In this document: positions 1-9,066 of the stretch, piece by piece
Layout of the letters: every line of letters starts with the position of its first letter
Numbering within the stretch: position 1 is the first letter of the stretch
From: Ravibacter sp964562455
GTDB lineage: Bacteria; Bacteroidota; Bacteroidia; Cytophagales; Spirosomataceae
Reading direction: 5' to 3'
DNA length: 64,000 nt
NCBI GenBank assembly: GCA_964562455.1
Contig: CAZLTN010000002.1
Span: forward strand, 1 to 64,000
Notes under the pieces: generated by a model
Seen by the model: the letters and a program-made list of their open reading frames with translations, nothing else
The model's database searches: none
What the model was told of the DNA's origin: nothing
Position numbers and translations under genes: made by a program

Positions 1-188
1 ATCTGCTACAGTTTTCATCACTTTATCAAATTCTAATCCTAATGCTAAATTACGTTTATCCCCAGCACTTTTTCGATGATCCCCGGCAAAGCCCCCTGCA
101 TGTTCTCACGCCATATCTTGTCATATTGACTGTTCTGCTCCTTCCCGTTTCCCCGGGTTTTTCGCCCCGGGTGCAATCGTTTTGCCAT
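1..188 (-). pseudogene. Remnant of an Rpn/YhgA-like PD-(D/E)XK nuclease-family gene, running off the window edge
   Basis: Reading the minus strand from ATG at 188 gives 47 codons ending in TAG at 45-47. The N-terminus contains NSQYDKIWRENMQGALPGII followed by EKVLGINV, which I recognise as the start of the Rpn family (recombination-promoting nuclease / 'putative transposase') common in Cytophagales; family members are about 300 residues. After the stop a different frame is open from about 60 to the window edge (RNLALGLEFDKVMKTVAD), which looks like protein and resembles the C-terminal part of such genes. This suggests an internal deletion with frameshift. Family assignment is from memory of the motif; the deletion is inference because the rest lies outside the window. 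Confidence 0.45.
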
Positions 189-290
189 ATGATCTCCGAA
201 GCTAAGTATGGTATATAATGCATAAGTATAGTTTCAGGTCAAAACTAGCAAACTTTGAAAGCTATCATTACACCCTGAATATGTAAACTA

Positions 291-345
291 CAATTTTTTG
301 TAAAAAATTTCCTGGCTCCGTGGGTACTATTGTACTACCCGGTTC
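291..345 (+). promoter_or_regulatory. A/T tract plus small hairpin upstream of orphan fecR
   Basis: An A/T-rich run (about 291-310) is followed by CCTGGCTCCGTGGG and a short hairpin, GGGTA (322-326) pairing with TACCC (336-340). The layout resembles the sigma-fecR spacers of the other loci (A/T tract, then CACCTCC-like pyrimidines), yet no sigma gene precedes it here. It probably carries the promoter for fecR; the exact start site cannot be read. Confidence 0.35.
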
Positions 346-375
346 TCTTCTCCACGTATCACAACCTGCCATTGA

Positions 376-1488
376 ATGGAAGATTACAAAGAATTAAGAC
401 CGGAAGACCTGGTAGAAGACCCCTCGTTCAGGGCGTGGATCTACCATGGCGTTGGTCATGACACCTGGAAGGAATGGATAAATGGGCGCCCCGACCGTGT
501 GCAGGCAGCAGACCTGGCACGGAATATGCTGCTTTTGGTCAGGGGAGAGCCCGACGATCTCCGGGAGCCTGAAGTAAAAGACAGGGTCAGGCATATCGTG
601 GCGACAATTGATACGGCTGATCCTGATATCCACAGCCTTCCCGGCAGCGGAGAACGGAATACCCGCAGCGTATTCTGGTGGCCTGCTGCAGCCGTTCTGA
701 CTATCGCCATAGGGTTGGGAGCGCTCCTCTACACCAACCATGCTTCCGCTCCGGGAGAAGCCGCCCCCGTTTCGGCGCAGGCCGACAGGAAAGACCGGCC
801 ATCTTATATAGAAGTCCGTAGCGGCTCGGAGAACCAGAAGCTGGTAAACCTGCCGGACGGTAGCTCAGTCCTCCTGAAGCGCGCGTCCAGCATTCGCTTC
901 CCCAGGGAATTCGCGGCCGGGAAACGGGAGGTCGAGCTTTCGGGCGAAGCTTTCTTCGAAGTGAAGAAAAACCCGGAACACCCGTTTTTCGTATATGCCG
1001 GAGAAATGGTCACCCGCGTAGTCGGCACCAGCTTCACGATCCGGGCTTACGAAAACGACGCAACGGCCAAAGTACGGGTAAAGACGGGGAAAGTATCGGT
1101 TTCCGCTGTTGAAACAGCTCTTAATCCATCGCGGGAGGCAGCTGTAAAGGAGCTGGTGCTCGAACCCAACCAGCAAGCTGAATTCTCCCGTTCCGACCTG
1201 AAAATTGTCTTGCTCGAAAACAAGCAGGCTGAAACTGCGCCGATACCCATCGAGCAAATGAGCTTCGAGTTCAGACGGACCGCAATTTCAGATGTATTTG
1301 AAACGATTAAAACAGCCTACCAGGTAGATATCCGGTATGACGCCGGGCTCCTCAGGCATTGCTCCATTACCGCAGCCCTGGGTGACGAGCCGCTCCTTGA
1401 AAAGCTCAATATGATCTGCGAGGTAATAGGAGCCACCTACCAGGAGAAAAACGGGATAATCCTTATAGATGCCCGCGGCTGCGAATAG
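376..1488 (+). CDS. FecR-family anti-sigma factor (orphan, no adjacent sigma gene)
   Basis: Inner-membrane anti-sigma regulator that relays a signal from an STN-type SusC receptor to an ECF sigma factor. The 370-residue protein has a cytoplasmic N-terminal region, one membrane segment near residues 98-120 (VFWWPAAAVLTIAIGLGALL), a periplasmic FecR domain (VNLPDGSSVLLKRASSIRFP ... ELSGEAFFEVKKNPEHPFFV) and a DUF4974-type C-terminus. It is followed by susC, but unlike the FecR genes at 9760, 30998, 34204 and 53558 no sigma gene lies upstream; the preceding 375 bp hold a nuclease-gene remnant. Its C-terminal pattern (GDEPLxEKLxxIC, ending near GC) closely matches the FecR at 53558-54643, so the two form a subgroup. 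The partner sigma is therefore probably encoded elsewhere, possibly the one at 54843. Confidence 0.9.
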   Translation: MEDYKELRPEDLVEDPSFRAWIYHGVGHDTWKEWINGRPDRVQAADLARNMLLLVRGEPDDLREPEVKDRVRHIVATIDTADPDIHSLPGSGERNTRSVFWWPAAAVLTIAIGLGALLYTNHASAPGEAAPVSAQADRKDRPSYIEVRSGSENQKLVNLPDGSSVLLKRASSIRFPREFAAGKREVELSGEAFFEVKKNPEHPFFVYAGEMVTRVVGTSFTIRAYENDATAKVRVKTGKVSVSAVETALNPSREAAVKELVLEPNQQAEFSRSDLKIVLLENKQAETAPIPIEQMSFEFRRTAISDVFETIKTAYQVDIRYDAGLLRHCSITAALGDEPLLEKLNMICEVIGATYQEKNGIILIDARGCE

Positions 1489-1549
1489 GGCGCTCCCCGA
1501 GAGTTGCTGATTTCTGAACCTTAAGTTTCACCTCAAACTTTCAAGCACT

Positions 1550-1665
1550 ATGCCTTAAAAACCTCTACAAAAAAACCGGAAATGCTGGTAACATTCCCGG
1601 TTCAGAACAATTTGGAGTATCCTCCTGCAGTCTGGTAAACTGCCGGCCCGAAGGCCCCGGAGGAT
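1550..1665 (+). promoter_or_regulatory. fecR-susC leader element, copy 1: mini-ORF, hairpin, three-way junction
   Basis: A two-codon mini-ORF ATG CCT TAA (1550-1558) precedes an A-rich stretch and a hairpin: AACCGG (1574-1579) pairs with CCGGTT (1597-1602), an A/C mismatch follows (1580/1596), then AATG (1581-1584) pairs with CATT (1592-1595) around the loop CTGGTAA. Downstream ATCCTCC (1619-1625) pairs with GGAGGAT (1659-1665) and encloses GCAGT/ACTGC (1627-1631/1639-1643), again with loop CTGGTAA, and GGCC-CGAA-GGCC (1645-1656). Together this would fold as a three-way junction in the susC 5' leader. The same first hairpin occurs in four other fecR-susC gaps in this window. Function unknown. 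Confidence 0.6.
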
Positions 1666-1707
1666 CGGTTAGCTAACTCTGGTAAATCACCCAACCCTGA
1701 CAAATTT

Positions 1708-4700
1708 ATGCAAAAAAAACAAAACGCTTATGGTGCTCTTCTTGCCATTATGAGGATCACAATTCAACAATTTGTAATGGCCGTCGTGTTCGTCAGCCTG
1801 TCCTACGCCAGCAATCTCCGGGCGCAGGATCTGCTTAACAAGCGCGTTACCCTTTCTATCTCGGACACCAGGGTAGAGTCGGTGCTGGATATGATCACCC
1901 GGCAGACGGGCGCACGCTTCATCTATAGCCACGAGGTAATACGGGCTGAGCGCCCCGTCTCGCTAGACGTCAAGGAAAGAAGGCTGGAAGAGGTACTGGG
2001 ATTGCTGTTTGAACCGCTGGGTGTAGGTTACACCGTCACGAACCGCGGAACGGTATTGCTCAAGAAAACCGAGAAAGAAACCGGCTATCCGGAGCCGAAG
2101 GGAGCCATGTCGGCGGTCACAGCCGACCGTACCGTGACCGGTAAAGTTACCGATGAAAAAGACGAGCCTTTACCGGGCGTGAACATAGTGCTGAAAGGAA
2201 CCCAGAGAGGCACCATTACGGCCAACGACGGCACCTACAGCCTCCTGATTCCGGAAGGCCCGCAGACCCTTATCTTTTCCTTCGTCGGGTACCTCACCGG
2301 CGAAGTCCCGGTGCCCGGTGAAAAAACGATAGCTGATATTTCGCTGAAACCCGACCAGAAGTCGCTTGAGGAGGTAGTGGTAATCGGCTACGGTGAGCAG
2401 CGCAAGGTAACGCTGACCGGCTCGGTAGCCAGCATCCGCGGAGACCAGATGCAGCGGAATCCTTCCACAAACGTTTCAGGCGCCATAGCCGGATTGTTGC
2501 CGGGGGCCGTCGCCTTAAACCGCACGGGAGAGCCTGGAAGAGATAATTCCAGTATTCTGATACGGGGAAGCAGCACCACAGGCAACACAGGTCCGCTGGT
2601 GGTTGTAGACGGTATCCAGGGCGCTACCGGCTGGGAACGCATCAACCCGAACGACATTGAATCCATATCGATACTGAAAGACGCGTCGGCCGCCATCTAC
2701 GGTGCGCGCGCCGCCAACGGTGTCATACTGATCACTACCAAAAGAGGGTCCTCGGGAAAGCCCGTTATCAGCTACACCATGAACCAGGGATTTGTAAAGC
2801 CCACACGGATTCCAAAAATGGCCAGCTCAGCTGTTTTCGCTGATTACCTGAACTATATGTTCGAAAAATCGGGACAGCCTCCGCGATATACTGCAGAGGA
2901 AATCCGGAAATTCAGTGACGGCTCCGATCCTGCCTACATAAATGAAGACTGGTATGGGAAGGTACTCAAAAAAGTCTCCCGTCAGAACCAGCACAACCTG
3001 AATATCAGGGGAGGCGGAGAGCACATCAAATACTCCGTATCCGGATCCTATTTCGACCAGGACGGTATGTTTAAAAATGGCAGCCTTGATTTCAAGTCCT
3101 ACTCCCTGCGCGCTAACCTCGATGCCGATATCAACCGGTATCTCAATGTAGGAGTGGACGTAAACACAGGAATGGATGTCGGGGACTATCCTGCCTATAG
3201 CACCTCGACCACAATTGCAAGGCTCAGGCAGCTTCCTTACATACCGGTATACTGGGAAAACGGACTGCCCTCCGCAGGTATTGAAAACGGCGAAAACCCT
3301 GCCGTCATGGTCACCGGGGCGACGGGTAATTTTAACGAGGATAAGCAGCGTTTCCAGACCAAGCTTTCCTTTGACCTGAAGCTGCCCTGGGTCGAGGGCC
3401 TGGGCGCAGACGGATACTTTGCTTTTATCAACGATAATACTTTTACCAAAAACTGGAGGACGCCCTGGACCGTCTACGATTACGACCGCAGCAAGGATAC
3501 TTATTCCAGCAGAACAGGCGGAGGCATTACCAAGCCGGAATTGACCCAGGCGGTTTCCAATTTCAGGAACTCACTGGTCAACCTGCGGCTGAAATATGCC
3601 AGGCAATTCAACAAGCATTACGTCAATACTTTTATTGCCTATGAGCAGATCGACGAGAAGAGCAGCAATTTCTCGGCCTTCCGGAGAAATTATATTTCCA
3701 GCGCTATCGATGAATTATTCGCCGGAAGCCTGGTGGACCAGTCCACAGGCGGGACCCGCTCCGAGACAGGCCGACAGAACTTTTTCGGGCGTATCAGCTA
3801 TAACTTTTCCGAAAAATACCTCATCGATTTCAACGCGAGGTACGACGGCTCTTCGTCATTTCCAAAAGGCAGGCGGTTCGGCTTCTTCCCGGGAGTTTCG
3901 GCCGCATGGAGGGTTTCCCAGGAAAAATTCCTGCAATCGAACAAACTGGTTACCGATCTGAAACTGAGGGTTTCCTACGGCAGGATGGGGAACGACCGGA
4001 TCGCTGCATTTCAGAACCTGATCCTTTATACCTTAGGCAACACCGGCTATCCTTTCGGGGAAACGTCAGCAGCGACTCAGGGACTGGTAGCCGGCGTAAG
4101 CCCGAACCCGAATATCACCTGGGAAGTTGCTTCTACTTATAACGCAGGCTTTGACCTGGATCTGCTGAACGGGCTTTTCGGCCTGAGCCTGGATGTATTC
4201 AGGCAAAAACGATCTAATATCCTGACCACGCGCGACCTGGCGGTTCCGTATTATACCGGCCTGAAGCTTCCCAACGAAAACATCGGGGTTGTTCAGAACC
4301 AGGGGATCGAGCTCCAGCTGAGCCACCTCAAGACCTTCAACGACTGGAGCGTGCGAATCAACGCCAATATGGCGTTTGCTAAAAGTAAAATACTGGATAT
4401 CAGCGAAGCAGGCAACGTTCCGGAATGGCAAAAAGCGGAAGGACATAGCCTCGGAGCCGGCCTCTATTATATCAATGAAGGGATTTCGCGAACCCAGCAG
4501 GATGTCGACAATGCCCCTGCCAGAAGCGGGATGGTCGTTGGCGACCTCATGTATAAGGACATGAATAATGACGGCAAAATTGATGCTGCCGACCGTGTAC
4601 GTCTCGATAAAACAAACATCCCCAGGCTGACATACGGCTTTTCGGCTTCGGTAAGCTACCGGAACATCTCGCTATGGTCGCATTTTTCCGGGGCAGGAAA

Positions 4701-5088
4701 AGTCTGGCAGTACTACCTGCTATCTGCCAGGAGCGGGATGAACCAGCTCTCGGATCTGCTGGAAAACAGGTACAGGCCCGGCAGCGCCGATTCGAAATAC
4801 CCAATCCTGCCGACAGTCGATACCGAGTCGGAGGTCAGCGGGCTTCGCTCCGATTTCTGGCTTAAAGATGTTTCCTACCTGCGCCTGAAAACCCTCGAAC
4901 TTTCCTACACGCTGCCGCAGGAGCTGCTCAGCTCGGTGAAGATCAGGTCTATGAGGATATACGTCAACGGGAATAACCTGCTGACCTTCGACAAACTGAA
5001 ATGGTTTGATCCCGAAAACAGCAATGAGGCGGGGGCCTTTTATCCCCAGAACAAGATTTTTAATGTAGGATTCGGATTAAACTTTTAA
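1708..5088 (+). CDS. SusC/RagA-type TonB-dependent receptor with STN signalling domain (locus A)
   Basis: Outer-membrane TonB-dependent transporter for oligosaccharides or related ligands, working with the SusD lipoprotein encoded 5 bp downstream. The 1126-residue protein has a short n-region, a second Met at residue 15 that begins the hydrophobic signal segment, an STN/secretin-TonB domain (about 48-115; RVESVLDMITRQTGARFIYS), a carboxypeptidase-regulatory-like barrel (about 143-222; VTGKVTDEKDEPLPGVNIVL), a plug with the TonB-box-like LEEVVVIGYGEQ, and a C-terminal beta-barrel ending in ...NVGFGLNF. The STN domain marks it as a transducer that signals to FecR (376-1488). The upstream Met is kept because all five SusC proteins here have a similar pre-signal extension. 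Ligand not deducible. Confidence 0.95.
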   Translation: MQKKQNAYGALLAIMRITIQQFVMAVVFVSLSYASNLRAQDLLNKRVTLSISDTRVESVLDMITRQTGARFIYSHEVIRAERPVSLDVKERRLEEVLGLLFEPLGVGYTVTNRGTVLLKKTEKETGYPEPKGAMSAVTADRTVTGKVTDEKDEPLPGVNIVLKGTQRGTITANDGTYSLLIPEGPQTLIFSFVGYLTGEVPVPGEKTIADISLKPDQKSLEEVVVIGYGEQRKVTLTGSVASIRGDQMQRNPSTNVSGAIAGLLPGAVALNRTGEPGRDNSSILIRGSSTTGNTGPLVVVDGIQGATGWERINPNDIESISILKDASAAIYGARAANGVILITTKRGSSGKPVISYTMNQGFVKPTRIPKMASSAVFADYLNYMFEKSGQPPRYTAEEIRKFSDGSDPAYINEDWYGKVLKKVSRQNQHNLNIRGGGEHIKYSVSGSYFDQDGMFKNGSLDFKSYSLRANLDADINRYLNVGVDVNTGMDVGDYPAYSTSTTIARLRQLPYIPVYWENGLPSAGIENGENPAVMVTGATGNFNEDKQRFQTKLSFDLKLPWVEGLGADGYFAFINDNTFTKNWRTPWTVYDYDRSKDTYSSRTGGGITKPELTQAVSNFRNSLVNLRLKYARQFNKHYVNTFIAYEQIDEKSSNFSAFRRNYISSAIDELFAGSLVDQSTGGTRSETGRQNFFGRISYNFSEKYLIDFNARYDGSSSFPKGRRFGFFPGVSAAWRVSQEKFLQSNKLVTDLKLRVSYGRMGNDRIAAFQNLILYTLGNTGYPFGETSAATQGLVAGVSPNPNITWEVASTYNAGFDLDLLNGLFGLSLDVFRQKRSNILTTRDLAVPYYTGLKLPNENIGVVQNQGIELQLSHLKTFNDWSVRINANMAFAKSKILDISEAGNVPEWQKAEGHSLGAGLYYINEGISRTQQDVDNAPARSGMVVGDLMYKDMNNDGKIDAADRVRLDKTNIPRLTYGFSASVSYRNISLWSHFSGAGKVWQYYLLSARSGMNQLSDLLENRYRPGSADSKYPILPTVDTESEVSGLRSDFWLKDVSYLRLKTLELSYTLPQELLSSVKIRSMRIYVNGNNLLTFDKLKWFDPENSNEAGAFYPQNKIFNVGFGLNF

Positions 5089-5093
5089 CTATA

Positions 5094-6770
5094 ATGGAAA
5101 GGCAGATTCATACCGGAAATATACCTTCAATCCTCAACAGGATCCTTCCTGCAATATTTTTGACCCTTTTTAGCTGGGCATGCGACACCAATGTACTGGA
5201 TAAAGTCCCTTTGGACCGGTTTTCCGACGAAGCGGTATGGAAAGATGCCGCTCTGACCGAAGCGTTTGTCAACAATACCTATCGCATTATGCCCCAGGGA
5301 CATACGAGCGGAGCACAGATGCTCGCAAGCATAACAGATGAGGCCTATTACCGTACGGGAAGGCCCGATTATATTTCGGCAGGCAACATTACGCCCGCCG
5401 AGCTGGGTGTACTCAATTTCTGGACACTGGGAGGTGAAGCCGGGGCCAACTACAGCTATTGGGGTGTTATCACGAAGTGCAATATCTTCTTCGATAATAT
5501 AAGTGCTTCGCCGATAGAAGAAACCCAAAAACAGCGGATGATCGGGGAAATGAAATCTTTAAGAGCCTATGCTTACTTCCGTCTCGTCGCTTTTTTCGGC
5601 GGGGTTCCGCTGATTACGAAATCATTTACGCTTAACGATGACTTTAACGTGGCCCGTAACTCCTATAGCGAATGTATGGATTTCGTCGTAAACGAACTGA
5701 CCGAAGCAGCTTCTCTGCTCCCCGTAGCTTACAGCGGCGAAAATAAAGGAAGAATTAACAAAGGTGCCGCACTGGCCATGAAATCGAGAGCGCTCCTGTA
5801 TATGGCAAGCCCGCTCAACAACGCTGCCCGGGACCGGACCAGGTGGGAAAAGGCAGCGGCAGCTGCCAAAGAAGTAATTGATCTGAAAGTCTATTCGCTG
5901 TTTCCCAATTACAAGGACCAGTTCCTGAAGAAAAATCTCTATAACCAGGAATCCATATGGGTGCGGCCGTTTAACTATGCAGTCGACCCGGAAGGAGCAA
6001 ATGTCGAGCAAACGCTTTATCCGAACGGCTATAACGGGTTCGGGCAGTCGTCACCGCTTCAAAATATGGTAGATGCCTACGAGATGACCAGCGGGAAGCT
6101 CCCCAAAGACGATCCATCCTACGACCCTCAAAACCCGTACGTGAACCGGGATCCGCGCTTTTATGCCAGCGTTTTGTACGATGGCGCTCCCTTCCAGCAC
6201 AGGGAGGTGGAAACCTTCCTGCCCGGCGGGCTCGATACGCAGGAAGGGCCGGTTTCTTCCTGGAACGCTACTTTAACCGGGTATTACTTCAGGAAATTTA
6301 TCGATGAAACGATCGTCAATCCGGGAGGAGTAGTGAGAGGCGATTCTCCGTGGATTTATTTCAGGTACGCGGAGATCCTTCTTAACTATGCCGAAGCCAG
6401 CTACTTTTTAGGCAACGAGCAGACTGCCCGGGAATACCTCAATATGGTCAGAAACCGGCCCGGTGTGGAGATGCCGCCCGTTACCGAAAGCGGCAGCGCC
6501 CTGTTTGAGCGGATTGTCAATGAGCGCCGTGTAGAGCTTGCATTTGAAGAGCACCGGTATTTTGACGTCAGGCGATGGAAGATCGCGCCGGATGTCCTGA
6601 ACAGGGGAGGCGCAAGGATGAACATACGAAAGGATCCGGTTACCGGGAAGAAAACGTACCAGGTACAGGAATTTACAACCAAACGTTTCTATGAGAAGAA
6701 CTACCTGGTGCCTATCCCGCAATCTGAAATCGAGAAAAACCCGTTGCTGGAACAAAACCCGGGTTACTGA
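5094..6770 (+). CDS. SusD/RagB-family outer-membrane glycan-binding lipoprotein (locus A)
   Basis: Surface lipoprotein that lids the SusC barrel and binds the ligand. The 558-residue protein begins with a hydrophobic segment and lipobox-like FSWAC, so Cys about 30 is the predicted lipidated residue. The N-terminal part carries TPR-like helices (SusD-like_3; FVNNTYRIM, MKSLRAYAYFRLVAFFGGVP) and the C-terminal part the SusD signature (WIYFRYAEILLNYAEASYF, NERRVELAFEEHRYFDVRRW) ending in NPLLEQNPGY. It starts 5 bp after susC, so the two are co-transcribed. It most resembles the SusD at 39153, sharing the MGFAFVNN-type start after LDKVPLDRFSDEAVW-like text. Confidence 0.95.
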   Translation: MERQIHTGNIPSILNRILPAIFLTLFSWACDTNVLDKVPLDRFSDEAVWKDAALTEAFVNNTYRIMPQGHTSGAQMLASITDEAYYRTGRPDYISAGNITPAELGVLNFWTLGGEAGANYSYWGVITKCNIFFDNISASPIEETQKQRMIGEMKSLRAYAYFRLVAFFGGVPLITKSFTLNDDFNVARNSYSECMDFVVNELTEAASLLPVAYSGENKGRINKGAALAMKSRALLYMASPLNNAARDRTRWEKAAAAAKEVIDLKVYSLFPNYKDQFLKKNLYNQESIWVRPFNYAVDPEGANVEQTLYPNGYNGFGQSSPLQNMVDAYEMTSGKLPKDDPSYDPQNPYVNRDPRFYASVLYDGAPFQHREVETFLPGGLDTQEGPVSSWNATLTGYYFRKFIDETIVNPGGVVRGDSPWIYFRYAEILLNYAEASYFLGNEQTAREYLNMVRNRPGVEMPPVTESGSALFERIVNERRVELAFEEHRYFDVRRWKIAPDVLNRGGARMNIRKDPVTGKKTYQVQEFTTKRFYEKNYLVPIPQSEIEKNPLLEQNPGY

Positions 6771-6840
6771 GCGCCGTTGAACCCGGCTGGTATATTTCAC
6801 GGACTTACCTGTTTATTCTTTTGCTAATTCTTATACACCA

Positions 6841-9021
6841 ATGAAATTTTCCCTGAGGCCCCTACTCTTTTCCCTGCGGATTTTCCTGCTTACCGCCCTG
6901 TGTCCTGCATTATCTTTCGCGCAGGCCGAGCTGGAGGTGGTGAAAAACAAATGGATACAATACAGCGATTTATCAAATCTGCTCTACCACCACCTGGCTG
7001 AAGACGCTTACGGCCTGCTGGACAAAGAAGCCGGAGTGGCAGCCCGCGTCAAAACCAGGGCCCAATGGCAGCAGCGCCAGAAGGAAAAGAAGGCGGCTAT
7101 GTGGAAACAGATAGGTGAATTCAAAGAGAAAACTCCCTTAAATACCAAGACAACCTCGGTGGTTCAGAAAGACGGCTTCAGGATTGAAAACGTGATCTAT
7201 GAATCCCTGCCCGGCTACTATGTAACCGCCTCGCTGTTTATCCCCGACGCCGCAACGACTCCGGCTCCTGCCATACTTTTCTGCAGCGGGCACAGCGCCC
7301 TGGCTTACCGGAGAGATGTCTACCAGTTGCCGCTGCAAAACCTGGTTAAAAAAGGATTTGTCGTGCTGGCCATCGATCCTGTAAGCCAGGGAGAAAGGCT
7401 TCAGTACCTGAACCCGTCAACCGGCGAATCGGAAATCGGGAGCTCCACCAAAGAGCACTCTTACCCCGCTGTTCAGTCATTCCTGATCGGCCAGTCGGTC
7501 GCGAGGTATTTCGTCTGGGACGGCATCCGCGGGATCGACTACCTCGTGAGCCGCAAGGAAGTAGATCCGGCACGTATCGGGGTTCACGGACTTTCCGGAG
7601 GAGGTACCCAGGCGGCTTATATAGGCGCCCTCGACGACCGCGTCCTTGCATCGGCGCCCTGCGGGTATATTACCGGGTTCAAGCGGTTAATAGAATCCAT
7701 AGGAGCTCAAGATGGCGAGCAGAACTTTTATCACGGGATCAAGGAAGGAATCGATCATGCGGATATGCTGGAAATACGCGCTCCCAAGCCAACCCTCATC
7801 ATGGCCACAACGCGCGATTTTTTTAACATAAGCGGCACGCGGGATGTATTTAAGCGGGTAAAAAAGGTCTATGAAGTATTCGGGGCTGCAGGAAATTTTG
7901 AGATGGTTGAAGGCGACTACGAGCACGGGTATGAGCAGACTATCCGCGAAGGGATGTACGCGTTTTTCCAGAAGCACCTGAAGCTGCCCGGCTCTTCCAA
8001 AGAGCTCCCCGTTACCATGCTCACCGAAGAAGAGCTGCGGAAAACGCCGACCGGGCAGATCGCTACCTCGTATCCTCTCTACGAAACGGTGTTCACCCTC
8101 AATAAAAAGGAATCGGAGCACTGGACAAGCCGCCTGCAGAAAGCGCGTGAAAATACCGCCGCTCACCTGAAGCAGGTAGTTTCCGATGCCAGGAAATACA
8201 GCGGTTTCAGGGCACCAGCCGGGACGGAATCCCCGGTTTTTACGGGCAGGATTCACCGGGACGGCTATGTTATTGAGCGCCACTTCCTCAAAGGAGAAGG
8301 CAACTACCCTATCCCCTATCTGATGTTCGTCCCTGCCAGGCGATCCGGGAAAACTGTCATCTACCTGCACCCGGAAGGAAAAGCGAAGGAGGCGTCCGGG
8401 GAGATAGAACGGTTGGTAAAGCGGGGGCTGACAGTCCTGGCCCCCGATCTCCTGGGTACGGGTGAGCTGGTTTCCGATCGCTTTAAAGGAGATGCTGCCA
8501 TTGAGAACGTTTCATTTAATATCTGGTTTACTGCCGCATTGACAGGCCGGAGCATTGTAGGAGTCCACGCCGCCGATTTAATCCGGCTTGTCAATACTCT
8601 GAAGCACGACTTCCCGCAGGAAGAGATATGGGGAGTGGCCCGGGGTGAAATGGGACCCTCGCTGCTGCACGCAGCAGCGTTCGATAAGCGGATTGCCGGC
8701 GCTGCCCTTTTCGGGATGTACCGTTCCTACCAGGCTGTAACCGACCACGAGCGCTACAAGCCGTCGTTTGTATATAGCATGGTCCCGGGTGCGCTCCGGG
8801 CTTATGATCTGCCTGACCTGGCGGCGGCCATTTCACCCAGACCACTGATCCTGGCCAACTTCGTAGACAGCAACGGGCAACCGCTGAACCCGGCAGAAAT
8901 GGATGAAGCTTCGGCCGTGGCCCGCCGGTATTATGACATAAGCCATGCTGCAAAAGTTCTGAAAACAGTGGTCGATAGTGACCCGGTGTCTTATTTAATC
9001 GATCGGATAGAAGAAAAGTGA
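6841..9021 (+). CDS. Secreted tandem alpha/beta hydrolase (acetyl-xylan-esterase-like), C-terminal domain degenerate
   Basis: Predicted periplasmic or secreted esterase of the acetyl xylan esterase / dipeptidyl-peptidase-like alpha/beta hydrolase group. The 726 residues start with a signal peptide (to about residue 27, LSFAQ). Domain 1 (about 100-390) has the nucleophile elbow HGLSGGG with Ser252, a candidate acid in ATTRDFF and His in GDYEHGYEQ. Domain 2 (about 470-710) keeps the fold pattern (HRDGYVIERHFLKGEG, TVIYLHPEG, APDLLGTGE) but its elbow reads GVARGEMGPS, with no serine, so it is probably non-catalytic. It lies 70 bp after susD in the same direction, closing locus A. Likely job: removing ester groups from the imported glycan. 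Substrate not deducible. Confidence 0.8.
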   Translation: MKFSLRPLLFSLRIFLLTALCPALSFAQAELEVVKNKWIQYSDLSNLLYHHLAEDAYGLLDKEAGVAARVKTRAQWQQRQKEKKAAMWKQIGEFKEKTPLNTKTTSVVQKDGFRIENVIYESLPGYYVTASLFIPDAATTPAPAILFCSGHSALAYRRDVYQLPLQNLVKKGFVVLAIDPVSQGERLQYLNPSTGESEIGSSTKEHSYPAVQSFLIGQSVARYFVWDGIRGIDYLVSRKEVDPARIGVHGLSGGGTQAAYIGALDDRVLASAPCGYITGFKRLIESIGAQDGEQNFYHGIKEGIDHADMLEIRAPKPTLIMATTRDFFNISGTRDVFKRVKKVYEVFGAAGNFEMVEGDYEHGYEQTIREGMYAFFQKHLKLPGSSKELPVTMLTEEELRKTPTGQIATSYPLYETVFTLNKKESEHWTSRLQKARENTAAHLKQVVSDARKYSGFRAPAGTESPVFTGRIHRDGYVIERHFLKGEGNYPIPYLMFVPARRSGKTVIYLHPEGKAKEASGEIERLVKRGLTVLAPDLLGTGELVSDRFKGDAAIENVSFNIWFTAALTGRSIVGVHAADLIRLVNTLKHDFPQEEIWGVARGEMGPSLLHAAAFDKRIAGAALFGMYRSYQAVTDHERYKPSFVYSMVPGALRAYDLPDLAAAISPRPLILANFVDSNGQPLNPAEMDEASAVARRYYDISHAAKVLKTVVDSDPVSYLIDRIEEK

Positions 9022-9066
9022 GCCTCTAACCCCGTCTGTTATCCTATCCACCGAAATAAATTTAAT

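Noticed and set aside
1582..1638. ORF starting inside the copy 1 hairpin (ATG CTG GTA ..., 18 codons), with a similar one in copy 4
   Set aside because: Copies 2, 3 and 5 have no ATG at that place, so the reading frame is not a shared part of the element; the ATG is a by-product of the AATG stem.
7687..8370. Minus-strand open frame of 227 codons opposite the tandem hydrolase
   Set aside because: Antisense shadow of a gene with clear catalytic motifs; no recognisable protein features.
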